Assembly: GCF_900114055.1 (NCBI RefSeq)
Contig: NZ_FORR01000004.1
Span: 124,001 to 188,000 of the forward strand
DNA length: 64,000 nucleotides
DNA from: Thermoflavimicrobium dichotomicum
GTDB taxonomy: Bacteria; Bacillota; Bacilli; Thermoactinomycetales; Thermoactinomycetaceae
Direction of reading: 5' to 3'
The notes under the pieces are model-generated. The model was not told the origin of the DNA and searched no databases. It saw nothing but the letters and a program-made list of their open reading frames with translations. The translations under genes were made by a program, and so were the position numbers. Below, in pieces: positions 1 to 9,807 of this stretch; positions within the stretch are counted from its first letter, which is position 1, and every line of letters starts with the position of its first letter.

Positions 1-298
1 ATTCTGGAAGTGGAATCCCTGCTTGCTCGGCTAAATGCTTCACGGCTTCGACAAAAGTGAGCTGTTCGATGTCCATAACAAATCGAATGACATCTCCACC
101 CACTCCACATCCAAAACAATGATAAATCTGCTTTTCAGGAGAGACAGAGAAGGAGGGTGTCCTTTCAGAATGAAAGGGACATAATCCAAAGAAGTTCCTG
201 CCGCTTTTTTTCAATTGAACATAAGTAGAAACCACATCAACGATATCTACTTGAGTCCGGATTTGGTCTATAACTTCATCAGGAATGCGTCCCCCCAT
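1..298 (-). CDS. dnaG: DNA primase DnaG, N-terminal part (runs off the window)
   Basis: Primase lays down the RNA primers for DNA replication and works with the replicative helicase. Only about 99 N-terminal residues are inside the window. They begin M-G-G-R-I-P-D-E and carry the CHC2-type zinc-binding domain: a C-P-F-H pair near residue 40 and a C-F-G-C pair near residue 60, spaced as in bacterial primases. The ATG at 298 is preceded by only a weak purine-rich stretch (GAAAGCAGTG). In Bacillus relatives dnaG lies next to sigA, which would be beyond the left edge. Identity is clear; only the truncation by the window limits it. Confidence 0.95.
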   Translation of the reverse strand, partial: MGGRIPDEVIDQIRTQVDIVDVVSTYVQLKKSGRNFFGLCPFHSERTPSFSVSPEKQIYHCFGCGVGGDVIRFVMDIEQLTFVEAVKHLAEQAGIPLPE

Positions 299-702
299 AA
301 AAATCACTGCTTTCTATTCGATTCCCTTAAACAATACTACCAAAAAATATAAATTTCTCCAGACATCTAGTATCTATTCGCCAAAATTCGTCAAAGTCCT
401 TCAAAACCTTATACATTTTTCTATGGTAATTATTTCATATAAATATGTAGAACTTTGTTTTTATAAATCTCTTTTCTTCCTATTCTACAAAAATGATTGT
501 TCTCCTTCTCACTTAGTTCATGAACCGAGGCAAAGAAAGAAATGGAAAAAAGATGTCGAATAGAAAAGCGGAACATTGTTCTTATTACTTCTATTTTAGA
601 ATCATTTTAATTAAAAAATACCCTAGATCAACTGGGAAAAGGATATTTTTTTTCAAGTTCTTGTCAAACAGCTCCCTTCTTCAGATGGAACAGAGATAGA
701 AG
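299..702. other. Intergenic leader region upstream of dnaG
   Basis: About 400 bases, AT-rich, between the dnaG start and the ppdK terminator. It must carry the dnaG promoter on the minus strand, but I do not see a convincing -35/-10 pair. Short open frames on the plus strand here have no ribosome binding site and look like chance frames. No repeat or RNA gene recognised. Confidence 0.5.
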
Positions 703-746
703 AAGGAATCGGTTTCACAGCCTTCTGCCTATAAAACCGATTCCCT
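703..746 (-). terminator. Terminator of the ccpN-yqfL-ppdK operon
   Basis: An 11-base inverted repeat (GGAATCGGTTT at 705-715, AAACCGATTCC at 734-744) with a pyrimidine-rich TTCTTCT tract after it on the minus strand, 20 bases past the ppdK stop. The U-run is imperfect. Confidence 0.6.
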
Positions 747-764
747 TTCAAACGAATGATCCAA

Positions 765-3416
765 TTAATTTTTCTCACTTGTTAATACTGCCTGTGCTGC
801 AGATAAACGAGCTAAAGGCACTCGGTACGGTGAACAGCTGACATAATCCAATCCCACTCTGTGGCAAAATTGGATGGAGCGTTTTTCTCCGCCATGTTCC
901 CCGCAAATTCCTGTTTTCAATTTGGGTTTTGTCTTTCTTCCCTCCTCTACACCCATCCGAACCAGTGCTCCAACTCCTTCTGTATCGAGTGTAATAAAGG
1001 GGTTATCGGGAAGAATTTTATTATCCACATAAGCATGGAGGAATTTACCTTCTGCATCATCACGGCTGTAACCAAATGTCGTCTGTGTCAAATCATTGGT
1101 ACCAAAAGAAAAGAAATCAGCTTCATTTGCAATCTCTTGGGCAGTGATGGCAGCTCGTGGCACTTCGATCATCGTACCAACTGTATAGGCGATTTTCTCT
1201 CCGGTCTCCTCTTGAATCCGACCAGCTACTTCATCAACCAACTCACGCATCAATTTCAATTCATTCACATGCCCGACAAGTGGGATCATAATTTCTGGCT
1301 CTACCCGGATACCTTCTCGCTTGCATTCGATTGCCGCCAAGAAAATCGCTTCCACTTGCATTGCATAAATCTCTGGATGAATGATCCCCAAACGACAGCC
1401 TCGATGTCCCAACATTGGGTTAAACTCTTGAAGATTACGCACTTTTTTCAAAAGCGCCTGTTTTCGCTTCAGTTCCATTTGATCTGTTTGATCATCCATT
1501 TGCATTTTCGCAATTTCAACTGCCAATTCCTCTGCGTTTGGCAAAAATTCATGTAGCGGAGGATCCAACAGCCGGATATTGACAGGTAATCCATCCATCG
1601 CTTTAAAGATGCCTTTGAAGTCCTCTTTTTGCAGGGGAAGTAATTGACGGAGTGCCTCCTCGCGCTCTTCCCTTGTTTCCGCCAAAATCATTGTCTGTAC
1701 AATCGGCACACGACTGGGTTCCATAAACATGTGCTCTGTACGGCATAATCCAATTCCTTCTGCCCCTAGCTCCCTCGCTTTTGCCGCATCTTCAGGATTA
1801 TCTGCATTAGCTCGAACACGCAACCGGCGAACTTCATCAGCCCAATCGAGGATCTGCCTAAACTCGGAAGACAGTGTAGGTTCAATCAATGGAACTTCAC
1901 CATCAATCACCTGGCCTGTGCTTCCATCAATCGTAATGAGATCCCCTTCTTTTAAGGTGAGTGTGCCAACGGTCATCTCTTTTTTATGCAAATCGATTTT
2001 GATTTGCTCACAGCCACAGATACAAGCTTTACCCATTCCTCGTGCCACAACGGCTGCATGACTGGTCATGCCACCACGACTCGTTAAAATGCCTTGGGCA
2101 GCTAAAATGCCATGGATATCTTCTGGCGTAGTTTCAGGACGAACCAAAATGACCTTGTTCCCCTGTTTTGCCAGATATTCAGCATCATCAGCATCAAAAA
2201 CAATTTGCCCTGAAGCAGCTCCAGGTGAAGCAGGCAATCCTTTGGCAATCACATTCGACTCCACATTTGTATCCAAGCGAGGATGCAACATCTGATCCAA
2301 TTGTTCCGGCTCAATCCGCAGCAAGGCTTCCTTCCGATCAATGAGCCCCTCTTCCACCATCTGACAAGCAATTTTCACGGCTGCCTGCGCTGTGCGCTTT
2401 CCGGAACGGGTTTGTAATATATACAATTTGCCACTTTCAATGGTAAATTCAATATCCTGCATATCACGATAATGCTGTTCCAGTCGTTGGCAAATTTCCT
2501 GAAACTCCTGGTAAACCTTTGGCATATGCTTTTTTAATTCGGCAATGGGCTCCGGTGTACGAACACCTGCAACAACATCTTCCCCTTGCGCATTCATCAA
2601 AAATTCGCCATACAGTTCCTTTTCCCCCGTTGATGGGTTACGGGTGAAAGCTACACCTGTGCCCGAGTTTTCTCCCATATTTCCGAAAACCATGAGCTGG
2701 ATATTTACTGCGGTACCCAAATGGTCTGGAATTTGATGGATTTTACGATAAATTTGCGCCCGCTGGTTATTCCAGGACAAAAATACCGCCCTAATTGCTT
2801 TTTTCAGCTGTTCATATGGATCCTGCGGGAAGATTTCTCTTGTATGAGTTGCAATACAGTCCTTAAACTGCTGAATCACTTGAATCCAATCTTCTGCAGT
2901 TAATTCCGTATCCAATGACACTCCCCGGATCTCTTTTTGCTTTTGAATAATCCGCTCAAAATGATAATGGTCAACCCCCATTACTACATCGCCAAACATT
3001 TGAATAAAACGCCGGTAGCAATCATACGCAAAACGCGGATTGCCTGTGAGCTTGGCAAGCCCTTCGACCGTATCATCATTAAGCCCCAAGTTTAAAATGG
3101 TATCCATCATGCCGGGCATGGAGTAAACAGAGCCTGAGCGAACAGATACCAAGAGCGGCTGGATTGGATTACCAAATGTTTTTCCTGTATCTGCTTCTAA
3201 CTGCTTTAAGGCAGCCCATACTTGTTCCATTAATTCATCAGTTAATGTTTGGTTCGCTTCGTAAAAGGCGTTACATGCTTCGGTTGTGATCGTAAAACCA
3301 GGGGGGACAGGGAGGCCAGCCCGTGTCATTTCGGCCAAGTTGGCTCCTTTTCCTCCCAATAGTGTCCTAAGCTCTGCATTCCCTTCCCGAAACAGATAAA
3401 CCCATTTTTCCGTCAT
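765..3416 (-). CDS. ppdK: Pyruvate, phosphate dikinase
   Basis: Converts pyruvate, ATP and phosphate to PEP, AMP and PPi (reversible), a cytosolic entry into gluconeogenesis or a PPi-using glycolytic step. The 883 residues match the usual length. An N-terminal ATP-grasp domain starts with G-G-K-G-A-N-L near residue 21; the swivelling phosphohistidine domain has G-G-M-T-S-H with the regulatory Thr451 and catalytic His453; the C-terminal PEP/pyruvate TIM barrel ends with G-I-C-G-E-H-G-G near residue 830. The start lies 2 bases after the yqfL stop, so the genes are almost certainly cotranscribed and coupled. This places the enzyme, its bifunctional regulator and the gluconeogenesis repressor CcpN in one operon, which fits carbon-source control. 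Confidence 0.97.
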   Translation of the reverse strand: MTEKWVYLFREGNAELRTLLGGKGANLAEMTRAGLPVPPGFTITTEACNAFYEANQTLTDELMEQVWAALKQLEADTGKTFGNPIQPLLVSVRSGSVYSMPGMMDTILNLGLNDDTVEGLAKLTGNPRFAYDCYRRFIQMFGDVVMGVDHYHFERIIQKQKEIRGVSLDTELTAEDWIQVIQQFKDCIATHTREIFPQDPYEQLKKAIRAVFLSWNNQRAQIYRKIHQIPDHLGTAVNIQLMVFGNMGENSGTGVAFTRNPSTGEKELYGEFLMNAQGEDVVAGVRTPEPIAELKKHMPKVYQEFQEICQRLEQHYRDMQDIEFTIESGKLYILQTRSGKRTAQAAVKIACQMVEEGLIDRKEALLRIEPEQLDQMLHPRLDTNVESNVIAKGLPASPGAASGQIVFDADDAEYLAKQGNKVILVRPETTPEDIHGILAAQGILTSRGGMTSHAAVVARGMGKACICGCEQIKIDLHKKEMTVGTLTLKEGDLITIDGSTGQVIDGEVPLIEPTLSSEFRQILDWADEVRRLRVRANADNPEDAAKARELGAEGIGLCRTEHMFMEPSRVPIVQTMILAETREEREEALRQLLPLQKEDFKGIFKAMDGLPVNIRLLDPPLHEFLPNAEELAVEIAKMQMDDQTDQMELKRKQALLKKVRNLQEFNPMLGHRGCRLGIIHPEIYAMQVEAIFLAAIECKREGIRVEPEIMIPLVGHVNELKLMRELVDEVAGRIQEETGEKIAYTVGTMIEVPRAAITAQEIANEADFFSFGTNDLTQTTFGYSRDDAEGKFLHAYVDNKILPDNPFITLDTEGVGALVRMGVEEGRKTKPKLKTGICGEHGGEKRSIQFCHRVGLDYVSCSPYRVPLARLSAAQAVLTSEKN

Positions 3417-3418
3417 AT

Positions 3419-4240
3419 TTACTCGGCCCCTTTTTTCAATAACTCTAGGATAATACTAGCAGTTTCCTCTACAGCCTTATTGGACACATCAATACGTGGA
3501 CATCCCACACGTTTGATGACCTGCTCTGCGTAATCCAATTCCTGTAAAATACGCGACATGCTTGCATAGTTCGCATTAGCAGTCAGGCCAAGCGCCTTTA
3601 ATCGTTCGCGCCGAATATTATTGAGTTGGTTTGGATCAATGACCAAACCTATACATTTACTGGGTGGAATTAAAAATAATTCTTCTGGGGGTTCAACCTC
3701 GGGCATCAAAGGAACGTTGGCCACTTTCAGACGCTTATGGGCCAAATACATGGATAGCGGAGTTTTAGAGGTTCGAGAAACCCCAATCAATACCACATCT
3801 GCCCGTAAAATTCCTCTTGGATCCCTGCCGTCATCATATTTAACTGCAAATTCGATCGCTTCCACCTTTCGGAAATACTCATCATCCAGCCGATGAATCA
3901 AGCCTGGCTGACCTTTGGGTTCTGTATTGTATAGCTTGGCAAGCCCATCAATCATCGGACCCATGATATCGACATATGGAATCGACAATCGCTCAGCTTC
4001 TCTGACCAACACATTCCTGAGTTCCGGGACAACCAAGGTAAAAGCAACCAAAGCTTCTTCTTCCTTCGCCGCTTGCAATGTTTCCAAGATGGTTCTCTGA
4101 TCCATTACATATGGAACACGGCGTATATTTAATGTACCTCCATTAAATTGGCTACATGCAGCTTTGACAACTAACTCGGCCGTTTCACCAACCGAATCGG
4201 ATACAACATAGACAACTGGGTGATTTTCTAAGATGGATAT
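3419..4240 (-). CDS. yqfL: PPDK/PEP synthase regulatory protein (DUF299), apparent ATA or ATC start
   Basis: Bifunctional ADP-dependent kinase and Pi-dependent phosphorylase that switches PPDK off and on by modifying the threonine two residues before its catalytic histidine. The P-loop-like G-V-S-R-T-S-K-T is present, and the family C-terminus [10 protein letters not shown] is intact. The first ATG in frame, at 4105, would delete the conserved N-terminus ([14 protein letters not shown]). That segment is encoded upstream without any ATG, GTG or TTG before an in-frame TGA at 4280-4282. A strong TAAAGGAGG site (4257-4249) lies 8 bases before ATA 4240 and 5 before ATC 4243. Starting at ATA gives 273 residues, the normal family length. 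The exact initiator is inferred. Confidence 0.85.
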   Translation of the reverse strand: MSILENHPVVYVVSDSVGETAELVVKAACSQFNGGTLNIRRVPYVMDQRTILETLQAAKEEEALVAFTLVVPELRNVLVREAERLSIPYVDIMGPMIDGLAKLYNTEPKGQPGLIHRLDDEYFRKVEAIEFAVKYDDGRDPRGILRADVVLIGVSRTSKTPLSMYLAHKRLKVANVPLMPEVEPPEELFLIPPSKCIGLVIDPNQLNNIRRERLKALGLTANANYASMSRILQELDYAEQVIKRVGCPRIDVSNKAVEETASIILELLKKGAE

Positions 4241-4254
4241 GATCCTCTCCTCCT

Positions 4255-4893
4255 TTACAATGTCATATTTTCTCCTAGTTCAACAAATACTTTGGTAATG
4301 GTTGTCTTGGTAATTCGTCCAATTACTTCCAACTGGGCAGGATCCTCACTAAATGGGCGTACAACCGGCAGTGAATCAACTTGTGCTCTCATCATCAATT
4401 TCGCTGCATGATAAAGCGTATCTTCCAATGTACAAGTGACAATATTAGGCATGCGAGACATGACAATTCCAACTGGAATCGATGTTAGATCCTGTTTGCC
4501 CATCGTTGCTTTCAAAAGATCTTTTCGTGAAACGACTCCACTTAAATAACCCGCTTTTTTGACGACAAACAGACTGCCAACATCTTCTAAAAATATGGTG
4601 CAAATCGCATCATAAACAGAAGTTTCTTCATATACGACCACAGGACGGGACTTGTAATCTTTTACATATAATTTACGGATTTGTTCTCCCAATAATTGAT
4701 TCGTCGATTTTCCGGAATAAAAATAACCAACGCGCGGTCGTGCATCCAATAGGCCAGACATCGTTAAAATAGCCAAATCCGGCCGTAAAGTGGCTCGAGT
4801 CAGATTTAGTTTTTCAGCGATTTGTTCCCCAGTAATGGGCCCTTCAGCTTTTACAATTTCCAAAATCTTTTCTTGTCGTTTTGTCAGCTCGAT
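4255..4893 (-). CDS. ccpN: CcpN-type repressor (HTH plus two CBS domains), apparent ATC start
   Basis: Transcriptional repressor of gluconeogenic genes under glycolytic conditions in Bacillus (CcpN family). The N-terminal winged helix reads [19 protein letters not shown]; a pair of CBS domains fills about residues 80-205. The first standard start, TTG 4863, has no ribosome binding site and cuts the first helix. Homology continues upstream as [11 protein letters not shown], where the I codon is ATC at 4893-4891. A GGGAGGTG site ends 9 bases before it, and an in-frame TAA lies just upstream. Starting at ATC gives 212 residues, the expected family length. First gene of the ccpN-yqfL-ppdK operon; 14 bases separate its stop from the yqfL start. 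Confidence 0.88.
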   Translation of the reverse strand: MELTKRQEKILEIVKAEGPITGEQIAEKLNLTRATLRPDLAILTMSGLLDARPRVGYFYSGKSTNQLLGEQIRKLYVKDYKSRPVVVYEETSVYDAICTIFLEDVGSLFVVKKAGYLSGVVSRKDLLKATMGKQDLTSIPVGIVMSRMPNIVTCTLEDTLYHAAKLMMRAQVDSLPVVRPFSEDPAQLEVIGRITKTTITKVFVELGENMTL

Positions 4894-5369
4894 GTCGGTA
4901 CACCTCCCGACTATTTAACCCTTTTTTATAATATGTCATACTTTTTCTTTATATAGTATATACTAAATGATTCATTACTTGCATCGCAAGTATTTTACTT
5001 TATAAAAAAATTTTTATCCAGCTGGTAAAGATCATAGTATAAATGCGTACATACGTATTTTTATTGTTCAATCAGAGACAAAAACAGCTCCAGAAAAAGA
5101 TCTTTTTCTTAAATCAGCAATCCATTTTTTTGTGCATCTAACCAAGATGTAGTGGGTTCCGATCGAAATCATATTCCTGAATTTATCTCCCTCATGTTGT
5201 TTCATCACTAAAATGAATGAATTCTAAAAATAATAAATTAATTAACTTCACAAGAAAATCTAGGTAATCCTATGACAATAAATTGAAATATTTACAATTG
5301 AAGTTGTTGCTTTAAGTAATCTATCATAAGATTTGTTTATCAAAGAATCTACTGCAAAGAGGTGTTTGA
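4894..5369. other. Divergent promoter region between ccpN and the lipoprotein gene
   Basis: About 475 bases, very AT-rich, serving leftward ccpN and a rightward lipoprotein gene. It holds a CcpN-box-like sequence (separate entry), a palindrome ACTTGC-ATC-GCAAGT at 4977-4991, and the self-complementary AGTATATACT near 4957. TTGCGA followed 18 bases later by TAGTAT on the minus strand is a possible ccpN promoter. I see no gene. Confidence 0.5.
4930..4940 (-). promoter_or_regulatory. CcpN-box-like operator in front of ccpN
   Basis: The minus strand reads TATGACATATT, which fits every position of the published Bacillus CcpN consensus TRTGHYATAYW. It lies 37 bases before the proposed ATC start, near or just downstream of the likely promoter, so it could allow autoregulation of the operon including ppdK. 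Recognition by motif only. Confidence 0.5.
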
Positions 5370-6359
5370 ATGAAACGATATGGGTTTGCGATATTCATTA
5401 CAGGATTGATTGTATCAATCATGACAGGTTGTTCTCTTTTGGGGATCGAAAGTGGAAAAAATTCGGGTAACACCAATGCAGCCCCCAAAAAGCTCACCGC
5501 AGATGAAGTGCTGACGAAGTCTTGGGATGCCATGAGCAAATTAAAGGGTTACAAGTGGGAGAGAAAGGTAGAGCAATCAATCACTGCAGAACAGGAAGAA
5601 TCATCAAAAAAACAGACATCTTCGAAGGAAGAAGCAGAAGCTAGAAATACAGCAAACCAAACTTTTGAATATATCGATACAGATCAGCTTCATTTAATCG
5701 AAGACCTAACGACGGAAGCCAAAGGTAAGGAAACTACCATTAAAACAGACTTATATATCAAAGATGGAATGGCCTACCTAAAATCGAACAAAATTAAAAA
5801 CTGGAAGAAAATGAAACCGACTTCCAAATTAGTAGAACCTTTTGTGGATAGTTTAGAGTATGAATATATCAATCCTAAATTTGTCATTCAGTTGGTAAAA
5901 AAAGAAATAAAATCCATCAAAATGAAAGAAACTAGTACTACCTATCAACTGGATCTCTTATTAAACGATGATCAAAAAGCCCAACCTTTTATCAAAGGGG
6001 CAAAAGAAAGACTCGAGCATTTTCAGATCGGACAAGAAGAAAAAATGAAAGTGCATTCTTTCAAGTTATCTCTTTTTATTAACAAAACGGATTTTAAACT
6101 CAGTAAAGTAACTCAAGAATTTGAACTGGACCTCCCTTTGAAAAAATCAACCCTCAAAATCCAACAACAGCAAACGGTTGAGTTGCAGGGAGAAGTGAAA
6201 GAAATCCAGTTGCCTGAAGAATTGCAAGAAAACAACAGTGGTTCCAAAAAAGAGAAAGAATCCAAAAAAGAGGACTCCTCTTCCAACTCAAATGATGAGT
6301 CTGATCAGAAGAAAGACAGTAGCGATTCTTCGAATTCCTCTGATGAAAACAGAATCTAA
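5370..6359 (+). CDS. Putative lipoprotein with acidic/basic low-complexity tail
   Basis: A surface lipoprotein of unknown function, 329 residues. Residues 1-20 form a signal peptide and the lipobox M-T-G-C puts the lipidated cysteine at position 21. The body (about 40-270) resembles the beta-rich lipoprotein fold seen in many Firmicute DUF6612/LolA-like proteins: it opens with A-D-E-V-L-T-K-S-W-D-A-M-S-K-L-K-G-Y. The last 45 residues are almost only Lys, Glu, Ser and Asp, probably a flexible wall-spanning or charged tail. GAGGTG lies just before the ATG. It stands alone, divergent from ccpN and convergent with glyS. The family placement is tentative. Confidence 0.75.
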   Translation: MKRYGFAIFITGLIVSIMTGCSLLGIESGKNSGNTNAAPKKLTADEVLTKSWDAMSKLKGYKWERKVEQSITAEQEESSKKQTSSKEEAEARNTANQTFEYIDTDQLHLIEDLTTEAKGKETTIKTDLYIKDGMAYLKSNKIKNWKKMKPTSKLVEPFVDSLEYEYINPKFVIQLVKKEIKSIKMKETSTTYQLDLLLNDDQKAQPFIKGAKERLEHFQIGQEEKMKVHSFKLSLFINKTDFKLSKVTQEFELDLPLKKSTLKIQQQQTVELQGEVKEIQLPEELQENNSGSKKEKESKKEDSSSNSNDESDQKKDSSDSSNSSDENRI

Positions 6360-6382
6360 CAACATACTGATTTCTCACGATG

Positions 6383-6415
6383 ACAATAAGCCCTGGATAA
6401 CCCAGGGCTTATTGA
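6383..6415. terminator. Bidirectional terminator between lipoprotein gene and glyS
   Basis: A long perfect stem, CAATAAGCCCTGG with its complement CCAGGGCTTATTG around a 5-base loop. It sits between the convergent stops at 6359 and 6418, and the A/T-rich stem ends can serve either direction. Confidence 0.8.
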
Positions 6416-6417
6416 TT

Positions 6418-8505
6418 CTAAGAAGCAAAAACGATATGTTCAAAGGCAGCATATTGTCTGACCAGTTCTGTTATCTCTTTCAGCAAGGCCAAACGATTGT
6501 TACGTACTCTTTCATCTTCTACCATCACCATCACATGATCAAAGAAATGGTGAATTTGAGGAACCATGTGGGCAATGGCTTGATACATCATCAGGGGATC
6601 CCGTTGTTCTCTTGCTTTATTAAACTGTTCGCTCGCTTCATCGTATGCTTGTAACAAATCACGCTCTGCTGGCTCCTGTAATTCCTGACGATGCAAGTGC
6701 ACTTCTTTCGCTTTTTTTGCCAGATTTGCCGTACGTGTAAACCCTTCTACCTCCAATTTAAAGGATTCACGCTCCAACTGTTCCATCAATACTTGCGCTT
6801 TGCTTACAGCCAGATAAAGGTCTGCCAAATCCGCAGAAAGAATCGCATCAATCACATCATAACGAATGTCTTGTTCTTGCATCACTGCTTTTAAACGCAA
6901 TGCGAAAAACTGCGATACCTCTTTTTCTACTTTTTCCCGTTCGATTTTCAAAAGCCCCTCTTTTTCCAAACGGTCAAGGGCCAACTGGATCAATTGGGTC
7001 AGCGAAACGGCAGACCACTTTTCCTGCAAAAGAATTTGTACAATACCGGCTGCCCTTCTCCGCAAACCGTAAGGATCCTGTGATCCAGTCGGCTGAATTC
7101 CTACTCCAAAGCTCCCCACAATCGTATCGATCTTATCCGCCAAAGCAAGGATGGTTCCCAGAGAGCCCTGCGGAACCCGATCGCCAGCCGAACGTGGCAA
7201 ATGATGTTCATAAACGGCTTCTGCCACCTCTTTATCTTCTCCGTGACGAAGCGCATACACTTGTCCCATGTAACCTTCCAACTCTGAAAACTCGCCAACC
7301 ATTTGCGTAGCCAGGTCAAATTTGCAAATAGATGCTGCCCGATCCAGTTTTTCCAACCGTGATGGATCCCATTGTAACTGGTTTCCCAATTGAAGAGCCA
7401 GTGAATGAATTCGGCGCACGCGATCTCCCATCGTTCCCAGATCTTCCTGGAACACAATTCGATCCAGCTTTTCGACGGCCTGGTCAATCGGCAGTTTCAA
7501 ATCTTCCTCATAGAAGAATCTTGCATCGGATAATCGTGCTCTTAAAACTTTTTCATTCCCTTTTGCTACAGTCTCGATACCATGGTCATCGCCATTTCGA
7601 ACCGTCACAAAATATGGAAGCAATTCTCCATCTTTTGTTTCAACCGGAAAGTAACGCTGGTGCTCCCGCATTGTCGTAATTAATACTTCCTTCGGCAATT
7701 TCAAAAACTCTTTACTAAACGAACCATATAAAGCTGTTGGGTATTCAACCAAAAAAACGACTTCCTCTAACAGACCTGCATCCACTGGAATTTTCCAGTT
7801 ATGTTTTTCTTCTAACTGACGCAGTTGATCCAAAATGAGTTGCCGTCTTTCATCTACATCTACAATCACATATTGCTGCCGTAAAGCATCTACATATTGG
7901 TCTGCAGAAGCAATCGATGTTTTATTGCCCAGAAAGCGGTGACCATAGCTGATGTTGCTTGCTCTTACATGGGCAAATGTTATTGGAACGATCTCTTCCC
8001 CAAACAGGCAAACCAACCAACGAATCGGACGGATAAAACGGGTCTTGTCACTTCCCCAACGCATGGTCTTTGGAAAATTGATGCCTGCAATGATCTCATG
8101 GATTCCTTTTATTAATTCATCCGTTGTTCGATTGCCTGGGACATGCCTGTTAGCAAAAACGTAGACTTCACCTTTTACTTCCCTCAGTTCCAATTGCTCT
8201 ACTGAAACCCCTTGTTTACGGGCAAATCCCTCTGCTGCTTTGCTCCACTTGCCATCAGGTGTTTTGGCAATGCGCTCAGCAGGTCCCCGCACTTCCTCAT
8301 ACACGTCTTCTTGACTCTCTGCCACTTGACGAACCCACACTGTTAAGCGCCGTGATGTGGCAAACGTTTGGATATCGGAATAGGAAATGCGATGAGCCGT
8401 CAACCAGTTAGCCATTCGCTCTCCCAACTGTCTGATTGCATCCTGCACAAAACGGGCAGGGATCTCTTCACAACCAATTTCCAATAACAGATCCCGTTTA
8501 TCCAT
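6418..8505 (-). CDS. glyS: Glycyl-tRNA synthetase beta subunit
   Basis: Beta chain of the alpha2beta2 glycyl-tRNA synthetase; it binds tRNA-Gly and is needed for aminoacylation. The 695 residues match the family length. The N-terminus [14 protein letters not shown] is diagnostic. An HD-like domain occupies the middle and the C-terminal 120 residues form the DALR anticodon-binding domain. The start overlaps the glyQ stop by 8 bases, so translation is probably coupled to give equal subunits. It shares the glycine T-box upstream of glyQ. Confidence 0.97.
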   Translation of the reverse strand: MDKRDLLLEIGCEEIPARFVQDAIRQLGERMANWLTAHRISYSDIQTFATSRRLTVWVRQVAESQEDVYEEVRGPAERIAKTPDGKWSKAAEGFARKQGVSVEQLELREVKGEVYVFANRHVPGNRTTDELIKGIHEIIAGINFPKTMRWGSDKTRFIRPIRWLVCLFGEEIVPITFAHVRASNISYGHRFLGNKTSIASADQYVDALRQQYVIVDVDERRQLILDQLRQLEEKHNWKIPVDAGLLEEVVFLVEYPTALYGSFSKEFLKLPKEVLITTMREHQRYFPVETKDGELLPYFVTVRNGDDHGIETVAKGNEKVLRARLSDARFFYEEDLKLPIDQAVEKLDRIVFQEDLGTMGDRVRRIHSLALQLGNQLQWDPSRLEKLDRAASICKFDLATQMVGEFSELEGYMGQVYALRHGEDKEVAEAVYEHHLPRSAGDRVPQGSLGTILALADKIDTIVGSFGVGIQPTGSQDPYGLRRRAAGIVQILLQEKWSAVSLTQLIQLALDRLEKEGLLKIEREKVEKEVSQFFALRLKAVMQEQDIRYDVIDAILSADLADLYLAVSKAQVLMEQLERESFKLEVEGFTRTANLAKKAKEVHLHRQELQEPAERDLLQAYDEASEQFNKAREQRDPLMMYQAIAHMVPQIHHFFDHVMVMVEDERVRNNRLALLKEITELVRQYAAFEHIVFAS

Positions 8506-9388
8506 TGTGATCCTCCTCTCTTTGTTTTAATAAGGGGAAACCAAGTTTTTCACGTTGTTCTACATACGCCTTCGCACATTGTCTGGCCAGATGCCGAACC
8601 CGACCAATGTATCCTGTCCGTTCGGTTACACTGATCGCCCCTCGTGCATCGAGCAGATTAAATGTATGGGAACACTTCAGAATGTAATCATAAGCAGGGA
8701 AAACCAGCTGTTCATCCAATGCACGCATCGCTTCTTTTTCATAGGCATCAAATAGATGGAACAATAGCTTGACATCCGAGACTTCAAATGTATATTTGGA
8801 GTGTTCATACTCTTGTTGGAAAAAGATATCTCCATATTTCACATCATCAATCCACGTTAAATCATAAACATTTTCTTTATCTTGAATATACAGTGCCAAT
8901 CGTTCCAATCCATAAGTCAACTCAACCGATACAGGATTGGTTTCAAGGCCACCCACTTGTTGAAAATAAGTAAACTGGGTGATTTCCATACCATCAACCC
9001 ATACTTCCCATCCAAGCCCTGCAGCACCAAATGTCGGATTTTCCCAATTATCTTCCACAAAACGAATATCATGTTTAAGCGGATCAATACCCAGTGCCTG
9101 TAAACTGCCCAGATAAATATCCTGAATATTGTCAGGGGCAGGTTTTAAAATGACTTGAAATTGGTGATGTTGATAGAGCCGATTTGGATTGTCACCATAA
9201 CGTCCATCCGCCGGACGACGTGATGGCTCCACATAAGCCACTTTCCATGGCTCAGGTCCAAGCGCACGTAAAAATGTCATCGGATTCAGCGTACCCGCTC
9301 CTTTTTCGACATCATACGGTTGAGCGATAATACAGCCCTGCTTCGACCAATAATTTTGCAGTTGGATAATCATTTGTTGCAATTCCAT
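8498..9388 (-). CDS. glyQ: Glycyl-tRNA synthetase alpha subunit
   Basis: Catalytic chain that makes glycyl-adenylate with ATP. 296 residues beginning [14 protein letters not shown], with the family motif S-R-R-P-x-D-G-R-Y-G near residue 65 and G-L-G-W-E-V-W around 128. The frame is open further upstream, but ATG 9388 is chosen because GGAGGTGA lies 5 bases before it and the extra residues would be T-box terminator sequence. First gene of glyQS. Confidence 0.97.
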   Translation of the reverse strand: MELQQMIIQLQNYWSKQGCIIAQPYDVEKGAGTLNPMTFLRALGPEPWKVAYVEPSRRPADGRYGDNPNRLYQHHQFQVILKPAPDNIQDIYLGSLQALGIDPLKHDIRFVEDNWENPTFGAAGLGWEVWVDGMEITQFTYFQQVGGLETNPVSVELTYGLERLALYIQDKENVYDLTWIDDVKYGDIFFQQEYEHSKYTFEVSDVKLLFHLFDAYEKEAMRALDEQLVFPAYDYILKCSHTFNLLDARGAISVTERTGYIGRVRHLARQCAKAYVEQREKLGFPLLKQREEDHNG

Positions 9389-9412
9389 ATTCTTCACCTC
9401 CACAAAATTGCA

Positions 9413-9672
9413 ATACAAAAAGCCCTCTCCCTCATGACCTGACCAATAACAGGATTGGTCGTTTTGTGTCATAGGGACGAGAGCTTACTTCCCGCGGTTC
9501 CACCCTATTTGGTTAACCTGCCGGCTAACCCTCCTCATTGATTCAACCGTTACGCTCCAGACTGCCCTTCACCAGGACCAAGGCCAGGCTTACACCCTCC
9601 CTGACTCGCTTTCAACTTGGCTTCCCTGGCTACTCCTTTCTGTCATCGCGTTACCTTATCCAATTTTCATAT
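9413..9672 (-). promoter_or_regulatory. Glycine T-box leader of glyQS
   Basis: A tRNA-sensing transcription antitermination leader. The antiterminator T-box AGGGTGGAACCGCGGG is at 9506-9491. A specifier loop GAAGGGCAG holds GGC (9566-9564), a glycine codon followed by the usual purine. The terminator pairs GCTCTCGTCCCTATGAC with GTCATGAGGGAGAGGGC ahead of a T-run (9485-9417). Uncharged tRNA-Gly would favour readthrough into glyQS. Confidence 0.93.
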
Positions 9673-9677
9673 ACAAA

Positions 9678-9706
9678 GATATAGCAGAGAACAGGTGATT
9701 TGTCAA
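9678..9706 (-). promoter_or_regulatory. SigA-type promoter of glyQS
   Basis: TTGACA (9706-9701) and TATATC (9683-9678) with a 17-base spacer on the minus strand. It fires straight into the T-box. Confidence 0.75.
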
Positions 9707-9807
9707 TGAGAAGGTCTCGTTTACATTTCATTTTAATTGTTCCCATATTAACCAAGGGATCCATTTGCCCATAATCCCAATCCATAACAGAGCCTTTATC
9801 AAAAGCT

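Noticed and set aside
285-563. Plus-strand 92-codon frame ahead of dnaG
   Set aside because: No ribosome binding site, low-complexity sequence, and it overlaps the dnaG start on the other strand.
861-1556. Plus-strand 231-codon frame
   Set aside because: Lies wholly inside ppdK, antisense; no site or family.
3419-4105. yqfL beginning at ATG 4105
   Set aside because: It would remove the conserved N-terminal segment, and no ribosome binding site precedes it; the upstream frame continues the family sequence.
4977-4991. ACTTGC-ATC-GCAAGT as terminator
   Set aside because: No T-run on either strand and it lies in a promoter region; an operator is more likely, but unproven.
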